From JAJPKK01 sp963787675 (lineage in GTDB: Bacteria; Pseudomonadota; Alphaproteobacteria; Rhizobiales; Xanthobacteraceae): a stretch of DNA of 64,000 nucleotides. This document shows positions 36,769-45,820 of the stretch, piece after piece; within the stretch, counting starts at the first letter, position 1; each line of letters begins with the position of its first letter. Location: the NCBI GenBank assembly GCA_963787675.1, contig CAWBDV010000007.1, positions 1,178,001 to 1,242,000 of the forward strand, in the 5' to 3' direction. The notes beneath the pieces were generated by a model that worked only from the letters and a program-made list of their open reading frames with translations, was not told the origin of the DNA and ran no database searches. A program made the translations under genes and the position numbers.

Positions 36769-37858
36769 TCACCGCAGCTTGAGAGTGGAGAGGCCGGCGA
36801 GCGCCAGCACCACCGCGATGATCCAGAAGCGAATCACGATCTGCGGCTCGGTCCAACCGAGCTGCTCGAAATGATGATGGATCGGCGCCATCAGGAAGAC
36901 GCGCTTGCTTCGGTGAGTTTGTACATCAGCACCTGGACGATGACGGAAACGGCTTCGAGCACGAACAGGCCGCCGATGATGCCGAGCACGATCTCGTGCT
37001 TGGTGACGACGGCAACGGTGCCGAACAGGCCGCCGAGCGCGAGCGAACCGGTGTCGCCCATGAAGATCGACGCCGGCGGCGCGTTAAACCACAGGAAGCC
37101 GAGACCTGCGCCCAGAATGGCGCCGCACAGCACTGCGAGCTCGCCGGCACCGGACACGAAATTGACCTGCAGATATTCGGCGAATACCGCGTTGCCGATC
37201 GCCTAGGAGATGGCGCCGAAGCTGCCGGCCGCGATCATGACCGGCACGATGGCAAGGCCGTCGAGGCCATCGGTCAAGATTCACGGCATTGCCGGCGCCG
37301 ACCACGATGAACGCGCCGAAAATGATGAAGAACCAGCCGAGGTTCAGCAGCAGGTCCTTGAAGAACGGAAAGGCGAGCGACGTCGAAAGCGGTGAATCGG
37401 CCAGCGGCTTGATCACGTAACAGGCGATCGCCGCCACCGCAAATTCGATCAGCAAGCGCGTGCGGCCGGAAAATCCGGCATGGGTCTGCTTGGTCACCTT
37501 GAGATAATCGTCGTAGAAACCGATGAGACCGAACGCGAGCGTCACGCCGAGCACGACCCAGACGTACAGGTTGGTCAGGTTGGCCCACAGCGCGGTCGAC
37601 ACCAGGAGGCCCGATAGGATCATCAGTCCGCCCATGGTGGGCGTGCCCTTCTTGGTGACGAGGTGCGACTGCGGGCCGTCGGGGCGGATCGGCTGGCCCT
37701 TGCCCTGCTGATGCGCAACTTGGTGATGATCAGTCGGACCGAACAGGAAGACGAAAATGAGCGCCGGTCACAGTGGCGCCGACCGCGCGAAAGGTGATGT
37801 AGCGGAACACGTTGAAGACGGAGATCTGGTCGGACAGATCGGTCAGCCAATACAACAT
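36769..37858 (-). CDS. mraY: Phospho-MurNAc-pentapeptide transferase MraY (multiple frame breaks)
   Basis: MraY makes lipid I from UDP-MurNAc-pentapeptide at the membrane. Pieces in three frames together give the whole protein: MLYWLTDLSDQISVFNVFRY at the start, GGLMILSGLLVSTALWANLT and FGLIGFYDDYLKVTKQTHAG in the middle, then FLWFNAPPASIFMGDTGSLA, VIVQVLMYKLT and the end LALAGLSTLKLR. At least three frame changes are needed (near 37757-37710, 37280 and 36907), and there is one in-frame TAG at 37205-37203 where a Tyr is expected. Since mraY is essential, these are probably sequence errors, although their density is greater than elsewhere. Confidence 0.75.
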
Positions 37859-37862
37859 GCAA

Positions 37863-39459
37863 TCAACCTTGCGCTTGCGCCGCTGCCGGCGCCGGGTTGT
37901 CGGAATAGCGGCGCGCCAACGCTTTGACGATGGGCCCCATGCGAGAGCCGGCGGAGGCCTTGACCATGATGGCGTCGCCGCTGCGAACCGCAGCCACGAC
38001 CTGCGGCTCGAGCTCCGCCGCGCTATTCGCATAACCGCCGCGCACCGCCGAGGGAAGCGTCTGCCACAGCGCCGCCATCAGCGGCCCGGCGCAATAGACA
38101 AGATCGACCGCATTGTCGCGGATCGGATCGGCCAGCGCGGCGTGAAGCTCCTCTGCCGTACGGCCGAGTTCCAGCATGTCGCCGAGCACGGCAATGCGGC
38201 GGCCGCCCGCCGCGGTCTGCGCCTGGCCGAGGAGCGCGAGCGCGGCGCGCATCGACGTCGGATTGGCGTTGTAGCTCTCGTCGATAACGAGCGCCGGACC
38301 TTCCGGCAACGCGAGCGTGACGCGTGTGCCGCGGCCTGCGGCGGGCGCCTGCTGCGCGAGCGCGAGCGCCGAACGGGCGAGGTCGGCGCCGGCAAGATGC
38401 GCGGCGGCCAGCACCGCAAGCGAGTTCATGACGAGATGGCGCCCCGGCGCGCCGATCTTGTAGGTCACCGGGAGCCCAAGGATCTTCGCCTCGACGGTCG
38501 AGGAGTTCGGGCTGGAGCGCGCATTTGACGAGGCGCGCGTCGGCGCGAGCATTTTCGCCGAAGCTCACGATCCGCTGCACGCCGGCCTCCCGCGCGTGTC
38601 GCCTCAGCCGCTCGTAGTGGGGGTTGTCGCGATTGATGACGGCAGCGCCGTCCGGCTCGAGGCCGAGAAAGATTTCCGCCTTGGCATCGGCGATCGCGGC
38701 AACCGACTCGAAGAATTCAAGATGCACCGGCTCGATCGCGGTGACGATCGCGACGTGCGGGCGCACCATGCGCACCAGCGGCGTGATTTCGCCCGGATGG
38801 TTCATGCCGATCTCGAACACGGCGTAACGCGCCGACAGCGGCAAGCGCGCAAGCGACAGCGGCACGCCCCAATGATTGTTGAATGATGCGGTCGAAGCGT
38901 GGGTTTCGCCGTCGGACCGCAGCGCCAGTGCCAGCGCCTCCTTGGTGGATGTCTTTCCGACCGAGCCGGTCACCGCGACGATGCGGGCTTGCGAGCGCGC
39001 CCGCGCTGCGCGGGCGAGATCGCCAAGCGCCGCAAGCACGTCGTTCACAATGAGAAGCGGCGCATCGGCCGCAACCCATCGATCGCTTCCATCGCTCGAC
39101 ACGCTGCCGCCCGCTTTCCCCTCCCCCGCTTGCGGGGGAGGGTCAGGGAGGGGGCCCGTCCGCGAGTCACTGCCGCGGAGTTCCCCCTCCCCAACCCTCC
39201 CCCGCACGCGGGGGAGGGAGGGACCGATGCGGTGCAGAGAGTCCCGTGCAACGACCGCAAGGTCGGCGCCGGCCTTGAGCGCGGCCGCAACGAAGTCGTG
39301 GCCGTCGAGGGTATCGCCCTTGATGGCGAAAAAGGCCTCGCCTGTTTTGATCGAGCGGCTGTCGATCGAAATGCCGGTGATCGCGTCCGGCAACGCTCCG
39401 GCACGCTCGGCGCCGGTTGCCTCTACGATCGCCTGGGCGGTCCATAGCGGCGCCGTCAC
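37863..39459 (-). CDS. murF: UDP-MurNAc-tripeptide--D-Ala-D-Ala ligase (one +1 frameshift, carries a repeat insert)
   Basis: MurF adds D-Ala-D-Ala to the UDP-MurNAc-tripeptide. The N-terminal part is DAITGISIDSRSIKTGEAFF, and the ATP loop AVTGSVGKTSTKEALA. ASFNNHWGVPLSLARLPL and FEIGMNHPGEI follow, then the C-terminal DESYNANPTSMRAALALL. GTG start 39459 overlaps the murE stop as GTGA. An extra base near 38516 shifts the frame after KCALQP. About 35 residues after VVARDSLHRIG are encoded by a dispersed palindromic repeat inserted in frame. The gene ends 4 bases before mraY. Confidence 0.85.
39116..39222. repeat. Palindromic repeat inserted in frame inside murF
   Basis: TCCCCTCCCCCGCTTGCGGG and GGGAGG at the left and CCCTCCCCCGCACGCGGGGG at the right are inverted arms within the murF coding region. 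On the murF strand it is translated as PSLPRVRGRVGEGELRG and then TGPLPDPPPQAGEGKAGG. It falls between the first domain and the ATP-loop domain, where family members normally have a short linker. Confidence 0.8.
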
Positions 39460-40925
39460 GATTGCACTCCGTGAGCCGCCTTGCCCTTGAGCGCCCGCGC
39501 CGCCGCCTCATGATCGCTGAAGGGAATGACTTTCCCGCCGATGGTCTGGCCGGTCTCATGCCCTTTGCCGGCGATCAGCAGCACATCGCCTGGCGTGAGG
39601 TCGGCTATGGCCTGCGTGATCGCTTCGCCCCGATCGCCGATCTCGCGGGCGCCGGGCGCGGCAGCGATGATCGCGCCGCGGATCGCCGCCGGATTCTCGC
39701 TGCGCGGATTGTCATCGGTAACGATGACGACGTCGGCCTTTTCCGCGGCGATCGCGCCCATCAACGGCCGCTTGCCGGCATCGCGATCGCCGCCGGCGCC
39801 GAACACCACGACGAGGCGACGCTTCACGTAAGGCCGTAGCGCCTCAAGCGCCTTGGCGAGGGCATCGGGCTTGTGAGCGTAGTCGACGAAGATCGGCGCG
39901 CCGGCCTTCTGTCCGACGAGGTCGAGCCGGCCTTTGGCACCGACGAGACCTTCGAGCGCACCGAAGACTTGCGCCGGTTCGCAGCCGCCCGCAATCGCTT
40001 GACCGGCTGCCACGACCGCATTCTCGACCTGGAAAGCACCGACCAGCGGCAAGTTCACGCGATATTCCCTCCCCTCATGCGCGAGCGTCAGGGTCTGTGA
40101 AAATCCCTCGACGGTGCAATCGACGATACGTATGCCGCGCGCCGCGCGCCCCACGTCAATGACGCGCAATCCGCGCCGCCGTGCTGCATCCACCACCTCC
40201 GTGGCGAAGTCATGATCGACCTCAATGACGGCGGTGCCGTCAGCCGCGACAAGGCGCTCGAACAGGATGAGCTTCGCGGCGAGGTAGGCTTCGAGCGTCG
40301 CGTGGTAGTCGAGGTGATCGCGGCTCAGATTGGTGAAACTCGCGATGCCCACCTTGAGGCCGTCAAGCCGATGCTGGTCGAGCCCATGGGAGGACGCTTC
40401 GATGGCGAGGTGAGTAATGCCCTCGCCCGTCAAGCCATCGACCAGACGGTGCAACTCGATCGGATCGGGAGTCGTGAGTGCGCCATAGGTCTCGCGCGTC
40501 GGCGTCACCACGCCGATGGTGCCGATGCTTGCCGCCTTCACTCCGAGCGCAGCCCAGATCTGGCGGGTGAAGGCCGCGACCGAAGTCTTGCCGCTGGTGC
40601 CGGTCACGGCGGCGATCACTGCGGGTTGTCGAGGATAGAAGTTTGCTGCGGTGAGCGCGAGCGCGCGGCGCATATCGGCGACTTCGGCGAAGGCGACGCT
40701 CTCCGGCAACGGCGTCGCGGGCCGGCGCTCGGCCATGACCGCGACCGCTCCCGCCGCGATCGCCTGGGGCACGAATGACAGTCCGTCCATCTTGGTGCCC
40801 GGCACCGCCGCGAACAGGAAACCCGACTTCACGGCGCGGCTGTCGGCGGTCAGGCCGACGATGTCGAACGCTCCAAACCGGGCGTCGTAACGCGCATCGC
40901 CGGGCAGAAGATCGCGCAGCAGCAT
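39456..40925 (-). CDS. murE: UDP-MurNAc-L-Ala-D-Glu--meso-diaminopimelate ligase
   Basis: MurE adds the third amino acid to the peptidoglycan precursor. The start chosen is MLLRDLLPGDARYD at 40925 (upstream Mets at 40961 and 41003 are possible). TADSRAVKSGFLFAAVPG precedes the ATP loop VTGTSGKTSVAAFTRQIW. SHGLDQHRLDGLKVGIASFT and the DNPRSE motif in the C-terminal domain mark it as the meso-DAP type. Length about 489 residues, intact. The stop overlaps the murF start. Confidence 0.93.
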   Translation of the reverse strand: MLLRDLLPGDARYDARFGAFDIVGLTADSRAVKSGFLFAAVPGTKMDGLSFVPQAIAAGAVAVMAERRPATPLPESVAFAEVADMRRALALTAANFYPRQPAVIAAVTGTSGKTSVAAFTRQIWAALGVKAASIGTIGVVTPTRETYGALTTPDPIELHRLVDGLTGEGITHLAIEASSHGLDQHRLDGLKVGIASFTNLSRDHLDYHATLEAYLAAKLILFERLVAADGTAVIEVDHDFATEVVDAARRRGLRVIDVGRAARGIRIVDCTVEGFSQTLTLAHEGREYRVNLPLVGAFQVENAVVAAGQAIAGGCEPAQVFGALEGLVGAKGRLDLVGQKAGAPIFVDYAHKPDALAKALEALRPYVKRRLVVVFGAGGDRDAGKRPLMGAIAAEKADVVIVTDDNPRSENPAAIRGAIIAAAPGAREIGDRGEAITQAIADLTPGDVLLIAGKGHETGQTIGGKVIPFSDHEAAARALKGKAAHGVQS

Positions 40926-41129
40926 GGGGTCGTTCGAACTCCGAATCGGGCGTCCGCCCATCGCTCCGCTTATAGCAGCTTGCCCGGGCAGCAACGCGCT
41001 CAAAGCGCCTTGCCGCCAGTTCCCACCCCGACAAGATCGCGGTAGAACCCCTCAGGATTGCCAGGCCTCAATGCTGGACACCTGCCCAGCGGAAGGCCGA
41101 TTTCAGAGATTTGCCGGGGAGATTCCAAT

Positions 41130-41750
41130 ATGCCGAAGGAAAATGCCTGCACCGTAATCGCCTCGGTGGGAGCCGCGCTTGCGGCTCTGATCGGAGCGAC
41201 GCCAGCCATAGCGCAATCGCCAAGCTTCGCCTGCACCGGCAACCTGTTGCCCGCCGAGGCCGTGATCTGTTCGGACGCGACGCTGTCCGGCCTCGATCGA
41301 ACCTTGGCGGCGGATTACGCAGCAAGGATGAGGAACGCGACGGCGGCCGAACAGAGCGCGCTCAGGAGCGGAGAGGAGAGGTGGCTCGCTGAACGCAACA
41401 GCTGCGGGACCAACAAGTCCTGCATTGCCAACGCCTATAAAGTTCGCATCAGCGAACTTGCGCCCTCGCCTGCTCCGCCGAACCGCAATTCGTCCAAGCC
41501 AAGCTTCGCCTGCACCGGCAGCCTGTTGCCGACCGAGGCGGTAATCTGCTCCGACGAAAATCTTGCCGCGCTCGATCGTGCGCTCGCGGTCGACTATGCA
41601 AACCGGATGCGAAACCTGTCAGGACTGCAGAAGGTCAACCTCGAGAACGATGAAAAAGCGTGGCTCGCCGAGCGCAACAGCTGCGGGACCAACAAGTCCT
41701 GCATCAGCAACGCCTATCAAGTCCGCATCAACGAACTCACCGGGCGGTAG
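41130..41750 (+). CDS. Exported protein with two LprI-like (lysozyme-inhibitor type) repeats
   Basis: A 206-residue protein. A signal peptide (CTVIASVGAALAALIGATPA, cleavage near IAQ) precedes two near-identical units: FACTGNLLPAEAVICSDATL to NSCGTNKSCIANAYKVRI, and FACTGSLLPTEAVICSDENL to NSCGTNKSCISNAYQVRI. Each has four cysteines of the LprI/DUF1311 type, a periplasmic family linked to lysozyme inhibition. The ribosome site GGGGAGA precedes ATG 41130. It is oriented against and sits within the split dcw cluster between murE and ftsI. Confidence 0.8.
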   Translation: MPKENACTVIASVGAALAALIGATPAIAQSPSFACTGNLLPAEAVICSDATLSGLDRTLAADYAARMRNATAAEQSALRSGEERWLAERNSCGTNKSCIANAYKVRISELAPSPAPPNRNSSKPSFACTGSLLPTEAVICSDENLAALDRALAVDYANRMRNLSGLQKVNLENDEKAWLAERNSCGTNKSCISNAYQVRINELTGR

Positions 41751-41833
41751 TCGTTTGTGAATGCGAGGCTGCAAAAACAATGATGCCCGCGAAGCCGCGG
41801 GCATCACATGACTTTATTGTCGAACGATCGAGG

Positions 41834-42223
41834 CTAGACGAAGCAACGACCGATGATGCGGCCCAGGACCGGATCGGCAAAGGAGGCTGCCAGGGGCTCG
41901 CAGTCGGCGAGCGGCGCAGTCGATGCCTTCGGCGCCTGAATCGCGCCGATCTTCGGCAAACGATCGGTCTTGTGCTCGCGATTGACGCCGCCAGCCGGCG
42001 ATGACTTGAGGAGCACCGAACCGGCGGTGCGCAGCTTCTCGCGCACGGCGGGACTTAACTCGCGTTGGCCGGCGAAGGCATCGGTAAAGGCTTGGTCGAA
42101 GTCGGCCTTGCTCGCATAAGCGGTCGCCGGACCCGCCAAGTTCGACCATGCGATGGTCGTGCCGATGGCGATACAACCGGCAGCAACAACAACGACGAAA
42201 ATGTGGTTCAACACCCGCGACAT
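41834..42223 (-). CDS. Small exported or membrane-anchored protein, unknown
   Basis: A 129-residue protein with a hydrophobic N-terminal segment (HIFVVVVAAGCIAIGTTIAW) that may be a signal or anchor, followed by a soluble region with PLADCEPLAASFADPVLGRI near the end. I recognise no family. It lies downstream of ftsI on the same strand, convergent with the LprI-like gene. Confidence 0.6.
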   Translation of the reverse strand: MSRVLNHIFVVVVAAGCIAIGTTIAWSNLAGPATAYASKADFDQAFTDAFAGQRELSPAVREKLRTAGSVLLKSSPAGGVNREHKTDRLPKIGAIQAPKASTAPLADCEPLAASFADPVLGRIIGRCFV

Positions 42224-42393
42224 GGCCCCGCCTCATATCTGTTTTGACGCCCTTTCCTGGTTAGACGCTGCCCAGCGGCCAAAGGTTCACGCGCGTAAAC
42301 AAAAAATTAACCAAGCCTGCGCCGGCTGCGCTCTCCGCCACGACGGCGCAGTTATGATTCTGAAAAAACAGGGGAATTCGGAGCCGGCGCGGC

Positions 42394-44155
42394 TTAGGGG
42401 CGCTGCCGTGTGTCCTTTGCCGACGCGAGCAACAGCTTGTCGGCCGGCGGCATGTCGAAGCGAGGCTCGAGGCCAAGGAGCGGAGCGATCCGGGCGATCA
42501 GCTTGGCCGCGACCGGCACCGCGTTCCAGCCGGAGGTGGCAAAGCCGTGCGTTTCCGGGATCGGCTTCGGCTCGTCGAGCATGATGAGGACGAGGTAGCG
42601 CGGCTCGTCGGCCGGCAGCACCGCCATGAAGTCCGTCATCAGCCGCGTCTTCGAATAGCGGCCGTTGATGACCTTTTCGGCAGTGCCGGTCTTACCACCG
42701 ACGTAATAGCCTTTGACGTCGGCGCGCGTCGCGGTGCCCTTCTCGGCGTTGAGTCGCATCAGGTAGCGCATCGCAACGCTGGTCTCGGGCTTGATGACGC
42801 GCTTGGCGAGTGCGCGGGCCTTCTCGGGACTGCGCTTGAGGAAAGTCGGCGGAATGAGGTAGCCGCCGTTGAGGAGCGCCGCGACCCCCATCACCGCCTG
42901 CAGCGGCGCGACCGACAAGCCGTGACCGAATGAGATGGTCACCGTGTTGATCTCGCCCCAGTTCTTCGGGACGATCGGCTCGGCACTTTCCGGCAGCTCG
43001 GTGCGCAGCCGGTCGAGCTGGCCGACTTTCCTCAGGAACGCCTTGTGCTCCTCGATGCCGATGCGCAGCGCCATCTTGGCGGCGCCGACATTGGACGAAT
43101 ACGTGAAGATCTCCGGCACCGTGAGCACGCGGTTCTGCGCGTGGTAGTCGCTGATGTTGAAGTGGCCGTAGCGCAGCGAACCGCGCGCATCGAAACTTGA
43201 ATTGAGCGTGACCTTGCCGGAATCGAGCGCCATCGCGACGGTCAGCGCCTTGAAGGTCGAGCCCATCTCGTAGACGCCGGTGGTGAGCCGGTTGATGCGA
43301 ACTCGGATCGAGTGCCTCGCGCGGATTGTTGGGATTGTAGTCCGGCACCGAGACCATGGCATCGATCTCGCCCGTGCGCACGTCGAGCACGATGCCGGCG
43401 GCGGCATCCGCCTTGAACTTGTCGCGCGCCGCGATCAGTTCGTCGCGCAGCGCATGCTGCACGCGGACGTCGGTCGCGAGCTGCACCGGCTCCTGCTCGC
43501 GATCAGTGGCAAAGCCGGCACGGTGGAGGTCAGCGAGACCGTGGCTATCGAGCCATTTCTCGATGCCGGCGATGCCCTGATTGTCGATATTGACGTGGCC
43601 GATCAGGTGGGAGACCTCGTTGCCGTTCGGATAGACGCGTTTGTTCTCCGTCAGGAAGCCGATGCCCGGAATACCGAGCCGGTGCACTTCCACCTGCTGG
43701 GCCGGCGAGATATCGCGCTTGAGCCAGGCGAAGCCGCGCCGCGAGCCGAGGCGGTCGCGCACCTCGCGGCTGTCGAGGTCCGGCATCACGCCGGCGAGAA
43801 GCTCGGTCGCCTCGTCAGGGTCAATGATGCGGCGCGGCTCCGCAAACAGCGACGGCGTCTTGAGGTCGGTTGCCAGGATTTCGCCGTTGCGATCGATGAT
43901 GTCGGGCCGGGCGGTCGCGAGCGCGTCCTGGCCGCTGCGGCGCACGGTGTGGGTATCAGGGATCACCGCATAGAGCACGAGGCGTACCGCGATGATCCCA
44001 TAGATAAGAGTGAACCCGAGCGCAGCGGTGCCAAGCCGGGCCTTGGTCTTCGCCGCACGGTCGACCTCCTTGCCGTAGAGCAGCGACTGCATGAACCGGC
44101 TCCGCCACGGCACGGGCGGCGGCGTCGGCGCAGCTGGATTGGCCGGCGTGCTCAT
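42394..44155 (-). CDS. ftsI: Division-specific peptidoglycan transpeptidase FtsI/PBP3 (one +1 frameshift)
   Basis: FtsI cross-links septal peptidoglycan. It has an N-terminal membrane segment (LGTAALGFTLIYGIIAVRLV), a dimerisation domain (RPDIIDRNGEILATDLKTPS), and a transpeptidase with MGSTFKA (active serine), YSSNVGAAK and VGGKTGTAEK. Near 43303 an extra base breaks the frame after NPREALDP, and the second frame resumes INRLTTGVYEMGSTFKALTV. Length 1762 = 3n+1. It follows ftsL by 4 bases. Confidence 0.88.
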
Positions 44156-44159
44156 CCCG

Positions 44160-44573
44160 TCACCTTGAGTCCGTCGCGGTCGTGGACGACGCAGCGGGAG
44201 GCGGGGCGGCGGCACGGTTCGGCACGGTCCCGCTCACACTGCCAGTCGATTGTTCGCTGTCGCTGGTCGCGGCTTTGGCAACACCGTCGTCTTGTGGCGG
44301 CGGCCGCTCCGGCAGGTGATCGAATGGCTCGATCTGAAGCGGATCCATGGGCTTGAGCTGCAGGTGGCGCTGCGTCAGCGCCTGAATGCGCGCCGGATTA
44401 TCGAGTTGCGCCCACTCGGCCCGCAGCGCCGCGATGGCGTCGTGCTCACGTCTGATCTCGACGCGAAGTTTCGCGACCCGCTCCGCCTGAACGGTCGACT
44501 CGAACTTGATCTTGTAGACATCGACAGCGGCGGCCACGAGCGCAGCAACGACGATGAGGTGAATGAACCGCAT
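44160..44573 (-). CDS. ftsL: Cell-division protein FtsL
   Basis: A 137-residue bitopic protein: a single N-terminal membrane segment (MRFIHLIVVAALVAAAVDVY), then a coiled coil (KLRVEIRREHDAIAALRAEW) ending with the typical QALTQRHLQLKPMDPLQIEP, and a disordered tail. FtsL links FtsB/FtsQ with FtsWI at the septum. Its ATG abuts the rsmH stop (TGAATG). The position between rsmH and ftsI confirms the call. Confidence 0.88.
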   Translation of the reverse strand: MRFIHLIVVAALVAAAVDVYKIKFESTVQAERVAKLRVEIRREHDAIAALRAEWAQLDNPARIQALTQRHLQLKPMDPLQIEPFDHLPERPPPQDDGVAKAATSDSEQSTGSVSGTVPNRAAAPPPAASSTTATDSR

Positions 44574-45599
44574 TCATCTCCCCATGACGTCGGCAAGCGT
44601 CGGCAGGCGCGGCAGCGCCGGCGTTGGCGCGGTCGCGACCGGCGCGGCGGTCCGCGCGGCGGCCCGCAGCTTCGCCGACCGCGCCCGCGGATTATCCCGT
44701 ACCTCGGCATCGTCAGGGATGACGGGACGGCGGGCGAGCACGTTGAAGGTCGCCGGCACCGGCACGGCCTCCGGCAGGTGACGTGAGCCACCACCCGCGC
44801 CGCTGCGCGCGGCGAAGAACGTCTTCACGATGCGGTCTTCAAGCGAGTGGAACGAGACCACCACCAGCCGGCCGCCGGGCTTGAGGATGCGCTCGGCAGC
44901 GCTGAGACCCTCGACCAGCTCGCGCAACTCCTCGTTCACGAACAGCCGCAGCGCCTGGAAAGTGCGCGTTGCCGGGTGAATATCGCCGGGCCGCCCGCGC
45001 ACCACCTTGGCGACGATGCCGGCAAGCGCGAGCGTGGTATCGATCGGCTGTTCCCGGCGGGCCGCAACGATCGCGCGGGCAACTGCACGCGCGTGACGCT
45101 CCTCGCCGAGCAAGAAAATGATGTCGGCGAGATCGCGCTCGGACGCCCTCGCGATGACGTCGGCGGCGGACGGCCCGTCGCCGCCCATGCGCATGTCGAG
45201 CGGCCCATCCTGGCGGAACGAGAAGCCACGCTGCGGCGTGTCGAGCTGCATCGAGGAAACGCCGAGGTCGAGCACGACGCCATCGACACTCGCGTCGGCC
45301 ACGCCTTGTTCCAAAACGACCTGGTCGAGCGCGCCGAAACGGCCCTCGACCAGAACAAGGCGGCCGTCCGCCGCGGCGACTTGCGGCGCGGCGGCCGCGA
45401 TGGCGGTCGGGTCACGATCGATGCCGATGACGCGGATGTCCGCGGCCGCGAGCAGCGCCGCCGCATAACCGCCAGCTCCGTAAGTGCCGTCGACATAGAC
45501 GCCACCGTCACGCGGGGCGAGGTATCGGATCACCTGGCCTAGCAGCACCGGAACGTGCCGCGATGGCGACTGCGAACGCGGCGGCTCGGGCGCCGTCAT
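44574..45599 (-). CDS. rsmH: 16S rRNA (cytosine-1402-N4)-methyltransferase
   Basis: A 341-residue SAM-dependent methyltransferase (formerly MraW): HVPVLLGQVIRYLAPRDGG, VDGTYGAGGYAAALLA (SAM loop), GVVLDLGVSSMQLDTPQRGF, FSFRQDGPLDMRM, and FHSLEDRIVKTFF. It is the first recognised gene of the dcw block here. The start at 45599 (MTAPEPPRSQ) is near the family's N-terminus. mraZ, which usually precedes it, is absent from the following 220 bases. Confidence 0.95.
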   Translation of the reverse strand: MTAPEPPRSQSPSRHVPVLLGQVIRYLAPRDGGVYVDGTYGAGGYAAALLAAADIRVIGIDRDPTAIAAAAPQVAAADGRLVLVEGRFGALDQVVLEQGVADASVDGVVLDLGVSSMQLDTPQRGFSFRQDGPLDMRMGGDGPSAADVIARASERDLADIIFLLGEERHARAVARAIVAARREQPIDTTLALAGIVAKVVRGRPGDIHPATRTFQALRLFVNEELRELVEGLSAAERILKPGGRLVVVSFHSLEDRIVKTFFAARSGAGGGSRHLPEAVPVPATFNVLARRPVIPDDAEVRDNPRARSAKLRAAARTAAPVATAPTPALPRLPTLADVMGR

Positions 45600-45820
45600 G
45601 GCGCGGCTCCATTGCAAGCGGCGCGCCGCGCACCCAAAGCGGAACGCAACCGCCGCGTTTCGGCCGGATGCGGCCGAACCCGTGGAAATGACAGCACTAA
45701 TTTCGGATACCATCGGCCCCCAGAAGCATCAATGCGTTCCGCCGCCCGCTCGGCGCCCCGGGCGTGCTCCCTACACTTAACAACGGTTAAACTTAAAGAA
45801 ACGTTGCCGAGGGCCGCGGC

